Source: Bradyrhizobium sp. OK095
GTDB lineage: Bacteria > Pseudomonadota > Alphaproteobacteria > Rhizobiales > Xanthobacteraceae
DNA length: 64,000 nt
Reading direction: 5' to 3'
Assembly (NCBI RefSeq): GCF_900109945.1
Contig: NZ_FOBX01000002.1
Coordinates: 620,001 to 684,000 of the forward strand
The position numbers were made by a program, and so were the translations under genes. Positions 34,992-43,882 of the stretch are shown here, piece after piece. The notes under the pieces are model-generated. The model had not been told where the DNA came from. It did no database searches and was given only the letters and a program-made list of their open reading frames with translations. How positions within the stretch are numbered: position 1 is the first letter of the stretch; each line of letters begins with the position of its first letter.

Positions 34992-35867
34992 TCACGTCGC
35001 GGCCTCGACCTTGTCCTGCGTCTTCGTCTCGAAATCACTTGCGTCGTGGCGCTCGTGGAGCTGACTTGCGGGATCGCCGGAGACGCGGTTGACCATGCGG
35101 CCGCGCTTCACGGCGGGGCGCTGCGCGATCTGATCAGTCCAGCGCTGCACGTTCTTGTAGTCCTGCACCGACAGGAATTCGCCGGCGCCGTAGACCAGCC
35201 CCTTGGCAAGCGCGCCGTACCACGGCCACACCGCCATATCGGCGATGGTGTATTCTTTGCCGGCGAGGTACTCGTTGTCGGCGAGGCGCCGGTCGAGCAC
35301 GTCGAGCTGGCGCTTGACCTCCATCGCGAAGCGGTCGATGGCGTATTCGATCTTGAACGGCGCGTAGGCGTAGAAATGGCCAAAGCCGCCGCCGAGATAG
35401 GGCGCGCTGCCCATCTGCCAGAACAGCCAGGACATGGCATCGGTGCGGGCCTTGATCTCCTTCGGCAGGAAGGCACCGCCGAACTTCTCGGCGAGGTAGA
35501 ACAGGATCGAGGCGGATTCGAACACGCGGATTGGCTCCGGACCGGAGCGATCCATCAGCGCCGGGATCTTGGAGTTCGGGTTGATGTCGACAAAGCCGCT
35601 GCCGAACTGGTCGCCATTGCCGATCTTGATCAGCCAGGCATCGTATTCGGCGCCCTTGTGGCCGAGCGCCAGCAGCTCCTCCAGCATCACCGTGACCTTG
35701 ACCCCGTTCGGCGTCGCCAGCGAATAGAGCTGCAGCGGATGCTTGCCGACCGGCAGCTCCTTGTCGTGGGTCGCGCCGGCAATCGGCCGGTTGATGCTGG
35801 CGAACTGGCCGCCGTTCTCCTTGTTCCAGGTCCAGACTTTGGGCGGTACGTAAGGGGCGTCGGTCAT
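34992..35867 (-). CDS. yghU: YghU-type glutathione S-transferase (disulfide-bond oxidoreductase)
   Basis: The 291-residue protein matches the YghU/Nu-class GST pattern. An N-terminal extension (VPPKVWTWNKENGGQFASIN) precedes LYSLATPNGVKVTVMLEELL with the Thr-Pro-Asn active site. SKIPALMD and FESASILFYLAEKFG follow in the thioredoxin domain, and TIADMAVWPWYG in the helical domain. YghU reduces disulfides using bound glutathione in the cytoplasm. ATG at 35867 fits the family N-terminus and has a GGAGC site. Confidence 0.92.
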   Translation of the reverse strand: MTDAPYVPPKVWTWNKENGGQFASINRPIAGATHDKELPVGKHPLQLYSLATPNGVKVTVMLEELLALGHKGAEYDAWLIKIGNGDQFGSGFVDINPNSKIPALMDRSGPEPIRVFESASILFYLAEKFGGAFLPKEIKARTDAMSWLFWQMGSAPYLGGGFGHFYAYAPFKIEYAIDRFAMEVKRQLDVLDRRLADNEYLAGKEYTIADMAVWPWYGALAKGLVYGAGEFLSVQDYKNVQRWTDQIAQRPAVKRGRMVNRVSGDPASQLHERHDASDFETKTQDKVEAAT

Positions 35868-35968
35868 GCGGGGGCTCCGGCGAAAAGATGCGCCTGCATT
35901 AATTAGCCCGCTGACGGCCGATGACAAGCCCTGCCGGCTCTGCGTCCGGCGCGGGCCTCAGACCCGCG

Positions 35969-37645
35969 TCATGCAGCCTTGACCTTGCCGAGAAAGTCCT
36001 GGACCAGGGAGCGCATCTGGTCGGCCTCGCGCGACAGTGATGTGGCCGCGGACAGCATCTCCTGCGCGGCGCCGCCGCCGGACCGTGCCGACTGGCTCAC
36101 CCCCTCGATGTTCTTGGTCACCGTTCCGGTGCCGGCAGAGGCCTGCTCCGCGTTGCGGGCGATGGCCTGCGTTGCCGCGCCCTGCTCTTCGACCGCGGAT
36201 GCGACCGTGGTGGAGATCTGGCTGATCTCCTGGATGGTACCGCCGATCGCGGTGATCGCATCGACCGCCTGCGCGGTCGCCTGCTGCACCGAGGCGATCT
36301 GCTGGCTGATCTCGTCGGTCGCCCGCGAGGTCTGGGCGGCAAGGCTCTTCACCTCGTTGGCGACGACCGCAAAACCTCGGCCCGCATCGCCGGCCCGCGC
36401 AGCCTCGATGGTCGCATTCAGTGCCAGCAGATTGGTCTGGCTGGCGATCTGGTTGATGAGGTCGATCACCTCGCCGATCCGGCGCGCTGCCTGCTGAAGG
36501 CCACCGACGATGTCGTTGGTGCGATTGGCCTGGTCCACCGCCTTGTGGCTGACCTGGGAAGCGAGCGAGACCTGCCGGGAAATCTCGTGGATCGAGGAGG
36601 TCAGCTCCTCGGCGGCGGAGGCCACCGTCTGCACGTTCGCCGAGGCCTGCTGCGCGGCCGCAGCCACCGTCATGGCCTGCTCGCCGGTCTGGCCGACGGT
36701 CGACGACAGGCCGCCCGCGGTCGCTTGCATGCGGCTCGCCGCATCGGCGACGCCGCCGATGACGGAGCTTGCCGCCACATCGAACGCCTGCGCCAGCCCC
36801 ATGATGTAGGCGGCATGACGCTCCTTGGCCTGCCGTTCCTCTTCCTGTCGCGCGCGCATCTGATCGGCGGCGATCATGCCCTCCTTGAAGACGAGCACCG
36901 CGCGGGCCATGGCGCCGACCTCGTCGCGCCGCGCCGTCGCCGGCACTTCGGTGGTGGTGTCGTTCTGGGCGAGCCGCCCCATCGCCTTGTCGAGCGCGAG
37001 CAGAGGCTTTCCGATCGCCGAGCGCAGCACGAAGCCGGCCGCGGCCGCGGCCGCCATCATGACCAGCAGCACGATCACGATGACAGCGCGCGCGTTGTCG
37101 TAGGTCCATTCCGACGCGGCGACCGAGCGGCCGGCGCCGTCGGTGTTGACCTTCACGAGCTTGTCGGCGTCCTCGAGCAGCTCGCGAAACTGGTTTCTGC
37201 CGGCGAAGAAGCTCTCGCGGGCGCCTTCGGGATTGCTGGCCAGCAGGTCCAGCGCCTTGTCCGTTTCCAGGAAGGCGGCGTAGTGCCCGCTGAGCCGCTT
37301 GAGCGCTGCCTGCTCCTCCGGCGAGGTCACGAACGCCTCGTAGGATTTGAGGCTGTCGGTCACGGTCTGCTCGATCTTGCGCAGGGTCTGGCGGATTTCC
37401 TCGCGATCGCCATCCTTGGCCATCAGCACCGAGAGCTGGTTGGTCCGGATGCGGGCGATCTGGTATTGCAACCCGCGAGCCTTGTCGACGCTCGGGAGCC
37501 AGTTGCCGGACAGCTCACGCGCCGCGCCGTGCAGGTCCGCTAGCGATTTGAGGGCGAAGCCGCCGAGCACGACCACCAGCAGAACGACTGCCGAAAATGT
37601 AAGCAACAGCTTGCGCCCAACAGACATGTTGTTGAACCAAGCCAT
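35969..37645 (-). CDS. Methyl-accepting chemotaxis protein, four-helix-bundle sensor
   Basis: The 558-residue receptor has a membrane helix at residues 11-33, a periplasmic helical sensor domain of about 150 residues, a second membrane helix ([20 protein letters not shown]), a HAMP domain and a long signalling coiled coil. The hairpin tip reads [20 protein letters not shown], the CheA/CheW contact site. No CheB/CheR-binding pentapeptide tail is seen (it ends DFLGKVKAA). ATG at 37645 follows GGAGAG. The ligand is unknown. It is downstream of the Baeyer-Villiger gene, 135 bp away, perhaps sensing a compound of that pathway. Confidence 0.93.
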   Translation of the reverse strand: MAWFNNMSVGRKLLLTFSAVVLLVVVLGGFALKSLADLHGAARELSGNWLPSVDKARGLQYQIARIRTNQLSVLMAKDGDREEIRQTLRKIEQTVTDSLKSYEAFVTSPEEQAALKRLSGHYAAFLETDKALDLLASNPEGARESFFAGRNQFRELLEDADKLVKVNTDGAGRSVAASEWTYDNARAVIVIVLLVMMAAAAAAGFVLRSAIGKPLLALDKAMGRLAQNDTTTEVPATARRDEVGAMARAVLVFKEGMIAADQMRARQEEERQAKERHAAYIMGLAQAFDVAASSVIGGVADAASRMQATAGGLSSTVGQTGEQAMTVAAAAQQASANVQTVASAAEELTSSIHEISRQVSLASQVSHKAVDQANRTNDIVGGLQQAARRIGEVIDLINQIASQTNLLALNATIEAARAGDAGRGFAVVANEVKSLAAQTSRATDEISQQIASVQQATAQAVDAITAIGGTIQEISQISTTVASAVEEQGAATQAIARNAEQASAGTGTVTKNIEGVSQSARSGGGAAQEMLSAATSLSREADQMRSLVQDFLGKVKAA

Positions 37646-37780
37646 CGCACTCTCCATTCCAGATAGTCATTCCGCGCCTGCGCGCGTTTGTTGTAACGGA
37701 ATCGACTTACCGAATAATTACGTGGTGGCGGACAGCTCCGCAGAAATATCGGGCATCCGGAAATACGCGCGACGCCGGCG

Positions 37781-39490
37781 CTATATTGTTTCCCGATGTT
37801 GCTGCAATCCCGTCTCGGCGGCCCCCGCAACCTCACCTGACACCAGCCTGCGCGGCCGCGCTTCGGCCTCCATCACAAACCCCTCATAGCCCTTCGCCGC
37901 GACCTCGTCGCAGATCCGGCGATAGACGCCGACGCCGCCGATATAGGGCATGAAGATGCGCGGCTTGCCGGGGATGTTGGCGCCCATGTACCAGGAATTG
38001 GCCTGCGGATAGAGCGTGCCGTGGGCGACCTCGTTGACATGCGCCACCCATTTGTCCTCGGCGTCCCTGCCCGCCTCCATGGTGGCGAGCCCCTGCTCGC
38101 GCATGTGCAGGAGGCAATCGGCGATCCAATCCACATGCTGCTCGATCGACACGATCATGTTGGAGAGCACCGACGGGCTGCCGGGGCCGGTGATGATGAA
38201 GAGGTTCGGAAAGCCGGCGCTCATCAGGCCAAGATAGGTCTTCGGCCCCTCCTCCCATTTCTGGTTCAGCGTCTCGCCGCCGCGTCCGCTTATGTCGATC
38301 TTCGCAACGGACCCGGTCATGGCATCGAAGCCCGTGGCCATCACCAGCGCGTCGACCTCGTGGTCCACGCCCGCGACACGCACGGCATTCGCCGTGATCT
38401 CCTCGATCTGATTGGTCTTGATGTCGACCAGCGAGACATTCGGCCGGTTGAAGGTCGCGAAATAATCGGTGTCGATGCAGATGCGCTTGGTGCCGATCGG
38501 ATGGCTGTTGGGCTGGAGCAGCTTTGCGGTTTTGGGGTCCTTCACGATCTCGGCGATCTTGTCGCGCACGAAGTTCGCTGCGGTGTCGTTCGCGGACCGC
38601 TGGAGGCCGAGATTGTTATAGACATACATGAAAGTGAGACCGCCACGCTCCCAGCGCGCGGCGTACTTGCCGTTTCTGGTCTCGTCGCTGTCGTCGAGCG
38701 CGCCGCGATCGGGTTGCTCCGCGAAAATGCCGTTGCGCGCGACCTCACGCGCGAACTGGCGGATCTCCGGATATGTCTTGCGAAACGTCTCACGCTCCTC
38801 ATCGGTCAGGGCGGCGTTACGGGCGGGGATCGAGAAATTCGCCGTGCGCTGAAACACCGTGAGATGTTTTGCTTGTTCGGCGATGACAGGCGTCGACTGG
38901 ATGCCTGACGATCCCGTGCCGATCAGGCCGACGCGCAGGCCGCTGAAGTCGACATCCTCGTGCGGCCAATTGCCGGTGTGATAGACAGGGCCTTTGAAGT
39001 TTTCGAGGCCCTTGATGTCGGGCTTACGCGCATTCGAGAGACAGCCGGTCGCAAGCACGATGAACTGTGCTTGCACCGTCTTTCCGTCGGAGATCGTCAC
39101 CGACCAGCGCTTCGCGAGCTCATCGAACACGGCCCGCTCGACGCGCGTGTTGAACTGGATGTCGCGACGCAGATCAAAACGGTCGGCGACGTGGTTGGCG
39201 TACTTCAAGATCTCTGCTTGCGGTGCGTACCGCTCGCTCCAGTCCCATTCCTGCTGAAGCTCTTCCGAGAACGAGTAGGAATACTGCATGCTCTCGACAT
39301 CGCAGCGCGCGCCAGGATAGCGATTCCAGTACCAGGTGCCGCCGACGCCGCCGCCCTGCTCGTAGACACGCGCCGAGAAGCCGAGCCCGCGCAGACGATG
39401 CAGCATGTACAGGCCGGCGAAGCCTGCACCGACGACGACCACGTCGCAGGTTTCGGTGGCTTGGGCCGGGCTCGATTGCACTGGCGACAT
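37781..39490 (-). CDS. Baeyer-Villiger flavin monooxygenase
   Basis: The 569-residue enzyme has two Rossmann motifs, VVGAGFAGLYMLHRLRG for FAD and LIGTGSSGIQSTP for NADPH. Between them is the Baeyer-Villiger fingerprint FKGPVYHTGNWPHED (FxGxxxHxxxWP). It inserts oxygen next to a ketone, giving an ester or lactone, as in cyclohexanone or steroid ketone catabolism. Its length is close to that of cyclohexanone monooxygenase. The start follows GGGAGC. An exported lactonase-type protein and other acyl-CoA enzymes nearby could process products, but no link is proven. Confidence 0.93.
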   Translation of the reverse strand: MSPVQSSPAQATETCDVVVVGAGFAGLYMLHRLRGLGFSARVYEQGGGVGGTWYWNRYPGARCDVESMQYSYSFSEELQQEWDWSERYAPQAEILKYANHVADRFDLRRDIQFNTRVERAVFDELAKRWSVTISDGKTVQAQFIVLATGCLSNARKPDIKGLENFKGPVYHTGNWPHEDVDFSGLRVGLIGTGSSGIQSTPVIAEQAKHLTVFQRTANFSIPARNAALTDEERETFRKTYPEIRQFAREVARNGIFAEQPDRGALDDSDETRNGKYAARWERGGLTFMYVYNNLGLQRSANDTAANFVRDKIAEIVKDPKTAKLLQPNSHPIGTKRICIDTDYFATFNRPNVSLVDIKTNQIEEITANAVRVAGVDHEVDALVMATGFDAMTGSVAKIDISGRGGETLNQKWEEGPKTYLGLMSAGFPNLFIITGPGSPSVLSNMIVSIEQHVDWIADCLLHMREQGLATMEAGRDAEDKWVAHVNEVAHGTLYPQANSWYMGANIPGKPRIFMPYIGGVGVYRRICDEVAAKGYEGFVMEAEARPRRLVSGEVAGAAETGLQQHRETI

Positions 39491-39713
39491 CGGCTGGCGC
39501 TCCCTCGTTGTTTTCTGTTGTTGTGAGCCAGCATTCTCTCGCGTCCGCCAAAGCGCAAGAGGCTTATCGGCGGCCGCTGCCCGGCTTATTTTGCGCGACG
39601 GAATGGCTCATCATACGACGTGACGCCTGCACGCAAGATGCGCGCGGGAATCCGGCATGGCATCGCAAATGACGATGGGCTAGCGTCGTCGCGACGGCCG
39701 CCGGGAGAGAGCC

Positions 39714-40847
39714 ATGAAATCGCCGATCTGCGACATGCTGGGCATCGAGTTCCCGCTGCTCGCCTTCAGCCATTGCCGCGACGTCGTCGCCGCCGTTAGC
39801 CGCGCCGGCGGATTCGGCGTGTTAGGTGCAACCGTGCACACGCCCGACACCCTTGAGCGCGAGCTGAAATGGATCGACGACCACGTCGACGGTAAGCCCT
39901 ACGGCATCGACGTGCTGATCCCTGAAAACATGTCGACCGCAGGTGAGAAGGACGTCACCTGGAAGAGCCTGGAAGCACGCGTGCCGCAGGAGCACCGCAA
40001 CTACACGCGCGACCTGCTCAAGAAGTACGACATCGAGCTGACCACGACTGATGTTGCCGACAACCAGCCACAACCATTCGACGCCAAGACGGCACTCCAG
40101 CTGCTCGAAGTCTCCTTCAATCATCCGATCCGCCTGATCGCCAATGCGCTTGGCGTGCCGCCGCAGGCGATGATCGAAATGGGCAAGAAGCACGGCGTGC
40201 CCGTTGCGGCGCTCGTCGGCGCCAAGGAGCACGCGCTGCGGCAGGTCGCGGCCGGTGTCGACATCCTCGTGGTGCAGGGCACCGAGGCCGGCGGCCATTG
40301 CGGCGAGGTCTCGACCATGGTGCTGGTGCCGGAGGTGATCAAGGCAATCAAGCCGATCCGCGACGTGCCTGTGCTGGCGGCCGGCGGCATCATGACGGGA
40401 CGGCAGATGGCGGCCTGCATGGCGATGGGGGCGGCGGGCGCCTGGACCGGTTCCGTGTGGCTCGCCACCGTCGAAGCCGAGACCACCGAGATTTTTCGCG
40501 AGAAGATGATCGCGGCATCTTCGCGCGACGCGATCCGCTCCAAGGGTCGCACCGGCAAGCCGGCACGGCAACTCCGCTCGGTCTGGACCGACGCCTGGGA
40601 CCGTGCGCCGGAGAGCCCGGGCGCGCTGCCGATGCCGCTGCAAAGCATCATCAGCCGCGACGCCTTCAACTCGATCGACCGCGCGGCGGCGAGCGGCAAC
40701 GCCAAGGCGCGTGATCTCGTCAGCTACTTTGTTGGCCAGGGCGTCGGCCTGATCGACAGCGTGAAGTCGGCAGGCGCCGTGGTCCAGGAGTTCAAGGAAG
40801 AGTTTGCCGAAGCCGTCGAGCACATGAATGCGCTGGTGGCGGAGTGA
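39714..40847 (+). CDS. Nitronate monooxygenase-family flavoprotein
   Basis: The 377-residue TIM-barrel protein matches the nitronate monooxygenase/2-nitropropane dioxygenase family. It starts CDMLGIEFPLLAFSH, has RAGGFGVLGA after the first strand, and the FMN-phosphate region VQGTEAGGHCGEV then AAGGIMTGRQMAA. The family oxidises alkyl nitronates, but many members near acyl-CoA genes have other, uncertain roles, including enoyl reduction. The start follows CGGGAGAG. It is divergent from the Baeyer-Villiger gene across 223 bp with no other feature. Confidence 0.85.
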   Translation: MKSPICDMLGIEFPLLAFSHCRDVVAAVSRAGGFGVLGATVHTPDTLERELKWIDDHVDGKPYGIDVLIPENMSTAGEKDVTWKSLEARVPQEHRNYTRDLLKKYDIELTTTDVADNQPQPFDAKTALQLLEVSFNHPIRLIANALGVPPQAMIEMGKKHGVPVAALVGAKEHALRQVAAGVDILVVQGTEAGGHCGEVSTMVLVPEVIKAIKPIRDVPVLAAGGIMTGRQMAACMAMGAAGAWTGSVWLATVEAETTEIFREKMIAASSRDAIRSKGRTGKPARQLRSVWTDAWDRAPESPGALPMPLQSIISRDAFNSIDRAAASGNAKARDLVSYFVGQGVGLIDSVKSAGAVVQEFKEEFAEAVEHMNALVAE

Positions 40848-40860
40848 TGGTGTGTGTGGC

Positions 40861-40979
40861 CCATCCTTCGAGGCTCCCGGCGCGATGCTTTGCATCGCGC
40901 CACTCGCACCTCAGGATGACGCTTCCCCCGTAGCCGTCACCCTGAGGTGGCCGCTTCTTCAGCGGCCCTCGAAGGGAGA
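40861..40979. repeat. Intergenic palindromic element, type B-related copy 3
   Basis: CCATCCTTCGAGGCTCCC and CGCACCTCAGGATGAC are followed by GTCACCCTGAGGTGGCC and GGCCCTCGAAGGGAGAC, giving a long imperfect palindrome with an inner GGCGCGATG/CATCGCGCC hairpin. It lies between two genes read in the same direction. Confidence 0.8.
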
Positions 40980-41018
40980 CGGCGTGCCCAAGATCTGAAA
41001 ACGCGAAGCAAGAGCGAC

Positions 41019-42533
41019 ATGACAAAGTCCCCTATCCCCGAAGACCGCATCCCCGTCATCGTCGGCATCGGCGAGATCGTCGACCGCCCCAAGGAGATCA
41101 CCGAGGGCCTCGAGCCGCTCGATCTGCTTGAACGGGCACTGCGCCGTGCAGAACAAGATGCCGGCGCAAAACTGCTTGGCGCGGTGCAGTCGCTCGACGT
41201 CGTCAACTTCCTGAGCTGGCGTTATCGCGATCCCGAAAAGCTTTTGGCGCAACGCCTCGGCATCTCGCCTGCGCACTGCTATTACGGCCCGGTCGGCGGC
41301 GAGAGCCCGATCCGCTTCATCCACGAAGCTGCCAAGCGCATCGCACGAGGTGAGTGCACCGTGGCGGCAGTCTGCGGCGCGGAGGCGCAGTCGACCGCGA
41401 CCAAGGCCGATCGCGCCGGCATAAAGCTGCCCTGGACGCCGTTCGCCCATGACGTTGAGGAGCCCAAGCGCGGCGCCGCGTTCCAGAAACCTCTGGCGGT
41501 AAAGCTCGGCGTGTTCCGCCCCGTCACGGTCTATCCGTTCTACGAGGCCGCCTCTTCCGCGCATTGGGGCCAGACACCGCGCGAAGCGATGGCGGAATCG
41601 GGCACGCTGTGGTCGCGCTATTCGGAAGCTGCCGCACAAAATCCAAACGCCTGGCTGAAGCGGCGCTATGCACCGGATGAGATCACGACGCCGACCGCGG
41701 ACAACCGCCTCATTGCATGGCCCTACAACAAGCTCATGGTCGCCAACCCCAGCGTCAACATGGGCGGCGCGCTGCTGCTCACCAGTCTCGCCAAGGCGCG
41801 GGCGGTCGGCATCGCGGAGGACAGGCTGGTGTATCCGCTCGGCGGCGCCTCGGCAGAGGAGCCGCGCGACTATCTGCTGCGCGACCAATTTTATGAGAGC
41901 CATCCGCAGAACGCGGTGCTGAAGGCGGCGATGGATCTCGCCGGCGGCGACGGCAAGACATTCGACGCGATCGAGCTTTACAGCTGCTTTCCCTGCGTGC
42001 CCAAGATGGCACGGCGGACGCTGGGCCTTTCCGCTGACGTACAGCCGACGGTGACCGGTGGCCTGACCTTCTTCGGCGCGCCGCTCAACACCTACATGAC
42101 GCATGCGGCCTGCGCGATGGTGCGGCGGGTGCGCGACGGCGCAAAGCTCGGCCTGCTCTATGGCCAGGGCGGTTTTGTTACCAAGCATCACGCACTGGTG
42201 GTGTCGAAAGCGCCGCCGGGTCAAGCACTGGCGCAGGAGACAAGCGTGCAAGGCGAGGCCGAGCGCAACAAGCGCGCGGTGCCGGAGTTCGTCACGGATG
42301 TCTCAGGCAAGGGCAAGGTGGAGAGCTTTACCGTGCTCTACGGCCGTGGCGGCGAAGCCGAGCACGGCGTGGTGATGCTGCGGACGGAAGACGACCAACG
42401 CACGCTGGCGCGGATTCCGGCAAGCGACACGGCGACGCTGGCGCAGCTGCTGAATATGGATCGCACGCCAGTTGGCTCGCTCGGCGAGATCACGATGAGC
42501 GCGGACGGTGTACCGGAGTGGCGGGTGGCATAG
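41019..42533 (+). CDS. Thiolase-like protein type 1 (acetyl-CoA acetyltransferase-like)
   Basis: The 504-residue protein has a thiolase-like N-terminal part (IPVIVGIGEIVDRP; VAAVCGAEAQSTATKA) and core (YSCFPCVPKMARRTLGLSAD), then a C-terminal domain of about 90 residues (KVESFTVLYGRGGEAEHGVVML). This layout fits the SCP2-thiolase-like TLP1 group with an added OB-like domain. The GHPxGA motif of true thiolases is absent, so Claisen cleavage is uncertain. ATG at 41019 was chosen because the longer frame runs into the repeat. The end abuts a type C repeat. Confidence 0.82.
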   Translation: MTKSPIPEDRIPVIVGIGEIVDRPKEITEGLEPLDLLERALRRAEQDAGAKLLGAVQSLDVVNFLSWRYRDPEKLLAQRLGISPAHCYYGPVGGESPIRFIHEAAKRIARGECTVAAVCGAEAQSTATKADRAGIKLPWTPFAHDVEEPKRGAAFQKPLAVKLGVFRPVTVYPFYEAASSAHWGQTPREAMAESGTLWSRYSEAAAQNPNAWLKRRYAPDEITTPTADNRLIAWPYNKLMVANPSVNMGGALLLTSLAKARAVGIAEDRLVYPLGGASAEEPRDYLLRDQFYESHPQNAVLKAAMDLAGGDGKTFDAIELYSCFPCVPKMARRTLGLSADVQPTVTGGLTFFGAPLNTYMTHAACAMVRRVRDGAKLGLLYGQGGFVTKHHALVVSKAPPGQALAQETSVQGEAERNKRAVPEFVTDVSGKGKVESFTVLYGRGGEAEHGVVMLRTEDDQRTLARIPASDTATLAQLLNMDRTPVGSLGEITMSADGVPEWRVA

Positions 42534-42535
42534 CT

Positions 42536-42673
42536 CTCGTGTCCCGGACGCGGCGCGGCATACAATGCCGCTCCGCAGAGCCGGGACCCAGAAGGCAACA
42601 CGGCACCGTACGGAGAGATGTGCCCCGGCTCAGCAGCGCATCACTTCGTGCTGCGCCGCGTCCGGGGCACGAG
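42536..42673. repeat. Intergenic palindromic element, type C copy 2
   Basis: CTCGTGTCCCGGACGCGGCG and CGCGTCCGGGGCACGAG form the ends, with the same internal blocks as 12341-12481. It starts 3 bp after the thiolase-like gene's stop and ends 6 bp before the adaptor gene's stop, so it fills the convergent gap completely. Confidence 0.88.
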
Positions 42674-42679
42674 ACCGCC

Positions 42680-43882
42680 TCAGCTCTTCGGCGCCTGCTT
42701 CTCTGACGCCGTCGCCGGCTTGCCCTTGGCACCGGGGCCGGTCACGCGGACCGCATCGCCGTCGGAGAGGCCATCCGGCGGGGCGGTGATGACGCGGTCA
42801 TCTGCTGCGATGCCCGAGGCTAGCTCGATCTCGCGGCCGAGGTCGCGGGCGATCGTTACCGGTTTGAACAGCACCTTATCGTCCGCACCGACCGTCGCAA
42901 CGCGCAGGCCGCTGCCGTTGAAGATCAAGGCGCTGGCGGGGATGCTGAGCGGCGCGGAGTCGCGCTGAAGGTTCAGCTTCACGCTGGCGTAGCCGCCGGG
43001 CATCAGCTCGCCACTCGAATTGTCGAGGCCAAGCTGCATCCGCGTGGTGCCCGAGGCGACATCGACGGCCTGCGAGGAGGCTTCGACCGTCGCCTGGAAA
43101 TTCCGGTTCGGATACTCCGGCAGCGCGATGGTGGCCTTGGCGCCGAGCTTGATCGCCGGCACGTAGTTCTGGGGCACGTTGATGTAGACGCGCAGCTTGG
43201 TGATGTCGGAGACCACGAACATCGCCGGACCCGAGCCGCCGCCGGAATTGATCAGCGCTCCGACGTCGGTGTCGCGTGCGGTGACCACGCCGTCGAACGG
43301 CGCGGTGATCTTCTTGTAGCCCGCCAGCGCTTCCAGCCGCTCGACATTGGCCTGGCCCGAATTGACCGCGGCGTTCTTGTTGGAGAGGTCGGCCGAGCGT
43401 TCGTCGATTTCCTGCGCGGAGACGAAGTTGGAGGCGACCAGCGTCTTGCGCCGGTTCAGCGTAGCTTCCGACAGCCTGGCGCTGGACTGCTGGCTGACGA
43501 GATCGGCGCGAGCCTGCAACAGCTGCTGATCGAGGTCGGGCGCCTCGATCTCCGCAATCACCTGACCGGCCTTGACGCGAGCGCCCATGTCGACGCTCCA
43601 GCTCTTCAGGTAACCCGAGACGCGGGCGAAGATCGGCGCGCGGTAATAGGCCTCGAGCCGGCCCGGCAGATCGATCGTGGAATTGAGGGACTTGGCGTTG
43701 GGCAGGGTCACCGCGACGCTGGGAACGGCCTGGTCGTCGGTCCATTCCTTCAGCTTGGAGCCCTGGTCCTCACGGGCGCGGATGCCGGTGCCGACCACGA
43801 GGCCCGCCGCAATCAGCGCCACCACGCCAAGAATGCCCAGTTTCCGGTGCGACACCGGGGAGCGGGGTTCAGTGGGCGACAT
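42680..43882 (-). CDS. RND efflux periplasmic adaptor (HlyD/AcrA family)
   Basis: The 400-residue protein has an N-terminal membrane anchor (residues 15-35), a paired lipoyl half-domain (YRAPIFARVSGYLKSWSVDM and GQVIAEIEAP), a helical hairpin, then beta-barrel and membrane-proximal domains (YKKITAPFDGVVTARDTDVG). It links the RND pump to an outer-membrane channel. ATG at 43882 follows GGAG and overlaps the pump gene by 14 bp. No outer-membrane factor gene lies in the window, so the pump must borrow one. Confidence 0.92.
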   Translation of the reverse strand: MSPTEPRSPVSHRKLGILGVVALIAAGLVVGTGIRAREDQGSKLKEWTDDQAVPSVAVTLPNAKSLNSTIDLPGRLEAYYRAPIFARVSGYLKSWSVDMGARVKAGQVIAEIEAPDLDQQLLQARADLVSQQSSARLSEATLNRRKTLVASNFVSAQEIDERSADLSNKNAAVNSGQANVERLEALAGYKKITAPFDGVVTARDTDVGALINSGGGSGPAMFVVSDITKLRVYINVPQNYVPAIKLGAKATIALPEYPNRNFQATVEASSQAVDVASGTTRMQLGLDNSSGELMPGGYASVKLNLQRDSAPLSIPASALIFNGSGLRVATVGADDKVLFKPVTIARDLGREIELASGIAADDRVITAPPDGLSDGDAVRVTGPGAKGKPATASEKQAPKS

